Source: Bacteroidota bacterium (GTDB lineage: Bacteria > Bacteroidota > Ignavibacteria > UBA10030 > UBA6906). From it: a DNA stretch of 7,056 bases. A model generated the notes under the pieces. It did no database searches, was not told the origin of the DNA, and worked only from the letters and a program-made list of their open reading frames with translations. The stretch covers positions 1 through 7,056 of the forward strand of contig JAGDMJ010000174.1 in assembly GCA_017860555.1 (NCBI GenBank), in the 5' to 3' direction. Shown here piece after piece: positions 5,226 through 7,056 of the stretch. The translations under genes and the position numbers were made by a program. Within the stretch, counting starts at the first letter, position 1. Each line of letters begins with the position of its first letter.

Positions 5226-6950
5226 CTATTCTTCATGCTTCACTGTCAGCTTCACCTCAACTGTCGTTCCCTCTCCATACTTGCTACTCATTCCCACTTC
5301 CCCTCCCATCGCTGTCACCATCAGCTTCACGTAGCTCAGGCCCAGCCCGAATCCCTTCACATCGTGCAGATTGCCCGTGGGCACCCGATAGTACTTGTCG
5401 AACACTTTCGGCAGGTCTTCCGGCTGGATGCCGATGCCATTGTCCGTGACCCGGATTACCAGCTTGTCGTCGACGTTATGCGTGGAAACCAGGATCCGCG
5501 GAGTCTCGGGAGAGTACTTGTTCGCATTATCCAGAAGATTGTTGATGATGTTGGTCAGATGGACTGGATCGGCCTGCACCACGGAAGAACGCGCCTCAAA
5601 GCTGCACGTCACTGTGCCCTTTCTTCCCTCCACCTGCAGGGCGATCCCTTCAATGGCTTTCTGAATGACCTCATGCACATCCACGGGAGACATATGGAGT
5701 TCGTATTCGCCCCGCTCAAGGACTGCCATTTGCAGGATCTTCTCGACCTGCTTGCGCATCCGCCCGTTCTCTTCCATGATGATGCCGCTGTAGCGTTGGA
5801 TCTTCTCGCGCAGCGAGATCACGTCCGGACGCAGGATCGCTTCCACGGCAAGCGCCACCGTGGAGATGGGGGTCTTGAACTCATGGGTCATGTTGTTGAT
5901 GAAATCGGTCATCAGGAGCGCCACGCGTTTCTGCTCGACGATCGTGCGCAACGTAAAGATGAAACTGAATACGATGATGGCCATGAAGACGATGGTGGCT
6001 GCCAGCTGAGGCCAGATCTGCTGCAGGAGGAACGTGCCCTGCGAAGGAAAATACAGGACAAGGTCGTGCCGGGGAGAAAAGATGTCCGCCGGAAACAGGC
6101 GTGTGCGCAGGTTTGACGCCAGAAGATCCTGGCCGTAGTTCGCCGGACGGACGAGTTTCGGCAGGCTGTCGGTTTCAGCGACGATCCCGTAGGCATACTC
6201 GGTGGGAACACCGGCATCGCGCAAGTTGGCCCCCAGGAGGGAGTCCAGGACGACCGGCTTGACCCGAGTCTCGATAGGCTCTCGTTCGGCCACCACCAGC
6301 CGATCCACCACCTGGCTCACGAGCTCCTGTTTCTCTTTTCCGGAAGCTGGTGTGGAGACAAACGATGCCCGCGCCCCTTTGCCCGCGTCCACATAGAAAG
6401 TGGAGCTGTCAGCGGTATACTCGTAGAAGAAGCCATCGGCGAACTTCTGGGTGCGCACTGCTATCGCATAGCTGCCGCGCGTCTTGAAGGTGTCTACCAG
6501 AACCGTATCACGGTTCTCCGCCAGGTCACGCATCTTCAGGAGCACGCGCTGCGGCGACTCGACACGATAGTACACCGTGTCGCCCGACACGCGCAGGGGC
6601 ATGACCTGCGTCGTCAGAAGCGCTCTGGAGGCGCTGTCGCTCCCCATGGACCTTCTCTCCTCGTCCAACTTTGTGGTCACGCTTACCCAGCGCCCTTTCG
6701 CGGGACCGGATGCCGCACGGACGGTGAGCGTGTGCGATACCGCTTCCCGCACCTCGAGTTGCTGCGCCACGTTCGCGAGGGCCCCCAGAGCATTGGTCCG
6801 CAGGGTCTGCTCCTTGAGCTCCAGAGCCGAACTGAGTAGATAGACCTGTACTGCCAGCAGCCCGATCAACGAGACTACGATCACAGCAACCATGAGTCGA
6901 AAAAACCAGCGCCGTCTTTTCATGATCCCAATGTACATGTTTGCGCCCAT
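5226..6950 (-). CDS. Membrane sensor histidine kinase (RprX-like, no HAMP)
   Basis: Inner-membrane sensor kinase that autophosphorylates on histidine and passes phosphate to the regulator encoded just downstream. Of 574 residues, a basic N-terminus (KRRR, 11-14) precedes TM1 (about 17-39). A long extracytoplasmic region of about 275 residues follows, with no domain I can name, although PTEYAYGI (249-256) resembles a conserved stretch in Bacteroidota kinases. TM2 is at about 315-335. The HisKA domain comes directly after it: His356 in the HEFKTP H-box, with no HAMP linker between. The ATPase domain has the N-box NIINNLLDNANKYS (467-480), G1 DNGIGI (503-508), F-box FDKYYRV (517-523) and G2 GFGLGLS (533-539), all intact. 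The preceding HDVK is a Bacteroidota hallmark. In-frame ATGs at 6938 and 6923 are alternative starts; 6923 (MKRRRWFF) is equally plausible, as none has a good ribosome site. The stimulus is unknown; envelope stress is one possibility. Confidence 0.94.
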   Translation of the reverse strand: MGANMYIGIMKRRRWFFRLMVAVIVVSLIGLLAVQVYLLSSALELKEQTLRTNALGALANVAQQLEVREAVSHTLTVRAASGPAKGRWVSVTTKLDEERRSMGSDSASRALLTTQVMPLRVSGDTVYYRVESPQRVLLKMRDLAENRDTVLVDTFKTRGSYAIAVRTQKFADGFFYEYTADSSTFYVDAGKGARASFVSTPASGKEKQELVSQVVDRLVVAEREPIETRVKPVVLDSLLGANLRDAGVPTEYAYGIVAETDSLPKLVRPANYGQDLLASNLRTRLFPADIFSPRHDLVLYFPSQGTFLLQQIWPQLAATIVFMAIIVFSFIFTLRTIVEQKRVALLMTDFINNMTHEFKTPISTVALAVEAILRPDVISLREKIQRYSGIIMEENGRMRKQVEKILQMAVLERGEYELHMSPVDVHEVIQKAIEGIALQVEGRKGTVTCSFEARSSVVQADPVHLTNIINNLLDNANKYSPETPRILVSTHNVDDKLVIRVTDNGIGIQPEDLPKVFDKYYRVPTGNLHDVKGFGLGLSYVKLMVTAMGGEVGMSSKYGEGTTVEVKLTVKHEE

Positions 6951-6963
6951 TTTTGCACTGCCT

Positions 6964-7003
6964 GTTCACACTTGTTAACACGTTCTAACACTCTTTAACT
7001 ATG
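6964..7003 (-). promoter_or_regulatory. Four direct repeats at exact 10-bp spacing (candidate operator)
   Basis: Upstream of the kinase operon, the hexamer TAACAC or a close variant occurs four times in exact 10-bp register on the plus strand: TCACAC at 6966, TAACAC at 6976 and 6986, TAACTA at 6996. Across the 10-base units, three columns (T, A and C at unit positions 3, 5 and 6) are invariant. On the coding strand this reads as GTGTTA-type half-sites. OmpR/PhoB-family regulators bind tandem direct half-sites spaced about one helical turn (10-11 bp), so this is a plausible binding site for the regulator of this operon. The repeats are seen directly; the binding is inferred. Confidence 0.55.
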
Positions 7004-7008
7004 TTTCC

Positions 7009-7037
7009 TGCAACGTTTCACATATCTTGTCGTTGCA
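7009..7037. promoter_or_regulatory. Perfect 7-bp inverted repeat upstream of the kinase operon
   Basis: TGCAACG (7009-7015) and its exact reverse complement CGTTGCA (7031-7037) are separated by 15 bases. Their centres lie 22 bp apart, close to two helical turns. This is the geometry of a dimeric DNA-binding protein's operator. With a 15-base loop and 7-bp stem it could also form a weak hairpin, but there is no T-run. It sits next to the 10-bp-phased array and may belong to the same regulatory region or to a gene beyond the window edge. Confidence 0.35.
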
Positions 7038-7056
7038 TCAACAGACCATCCATCCT

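Noticed and set aside
4791..6116. 441-codon open frame on the plus strand opposite the kinase and regulator genes
   Set aside because: It runs antisense to two genes with complete, well-recognised motifs. Its translation is rich in His, Arg and Leu without any recognisable domain, as expected for a shadow frame in GC-rich coding DNA.

Overview
The window looks like ordinary chromosomal DNA from an uncultured or little-studied member of the Bacteroidota/Chlorobiota group, for example an Ignavibacteria-like lineage. The main evidence is the two-component pair. The kinase has the HDVKGFGLGLSYVK-type G2 box and no HAMP domain, and the regulator has the SMDVFISRLRKYL-type DNA-binding helix. Both are typical of RprX/RprY-like proteins of that group. 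The sequence is moderately GC-rich and the genes are tightly packed. There is no phage, transposon, integrase, CRISPR or RNA gene.

Layout: (1) 1-955, plus strand: the C-terminal part of the replication-restart helicase PriA, cut by the window's left edge. (2) 1011-2012, minus strand: a complete zinc-dependent alcohol dehydrogenase, convergent with priA. (3) 2013-2261: a divergent spacer with a good promoter for the dehydrogenase and a block of degenerate ATCTGTG-type short repeats. (4) 2262-4461, plus strand: an aldo/keto reductase that overlaps by 8 bp a DUF885-like putative metallopeptidase, so the two form an operon. (5) 4530-6950, minus strand: an operon of membrane histidine kinase followed by OmpR/PhoB-type response regulator, convergent with the peptidase gene. 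(6) 6951-7056: the upstream region of the kinase operon, with four 10-bp-phased direct repeats and a perfect 7-bp dyad.

The kinase and regulator form one signalling unit, and the phased repeats upstream of it are a natural candidate for an autoregulatory binding site. The dehydrogenase and the aldo/keto reductase are both NAD(P)H-type carbonyl/alcohol oxidoreductases sharing one divergent spacer. Nothing in the sequence ties them to a specific pathway, and neither has an obvious functional link to PriA or the peptidase.

I did not find a new multi-gene system. The parts most worth a second look are non-coding: the phased array and dyad upstream of the kinase, the apparently leaderless promoter of the dehydrogenase, and the short-period repeats of three different sequences in the three internal spacers. 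None of the spacers shows a classical hairpin-plus-T-run terminator.
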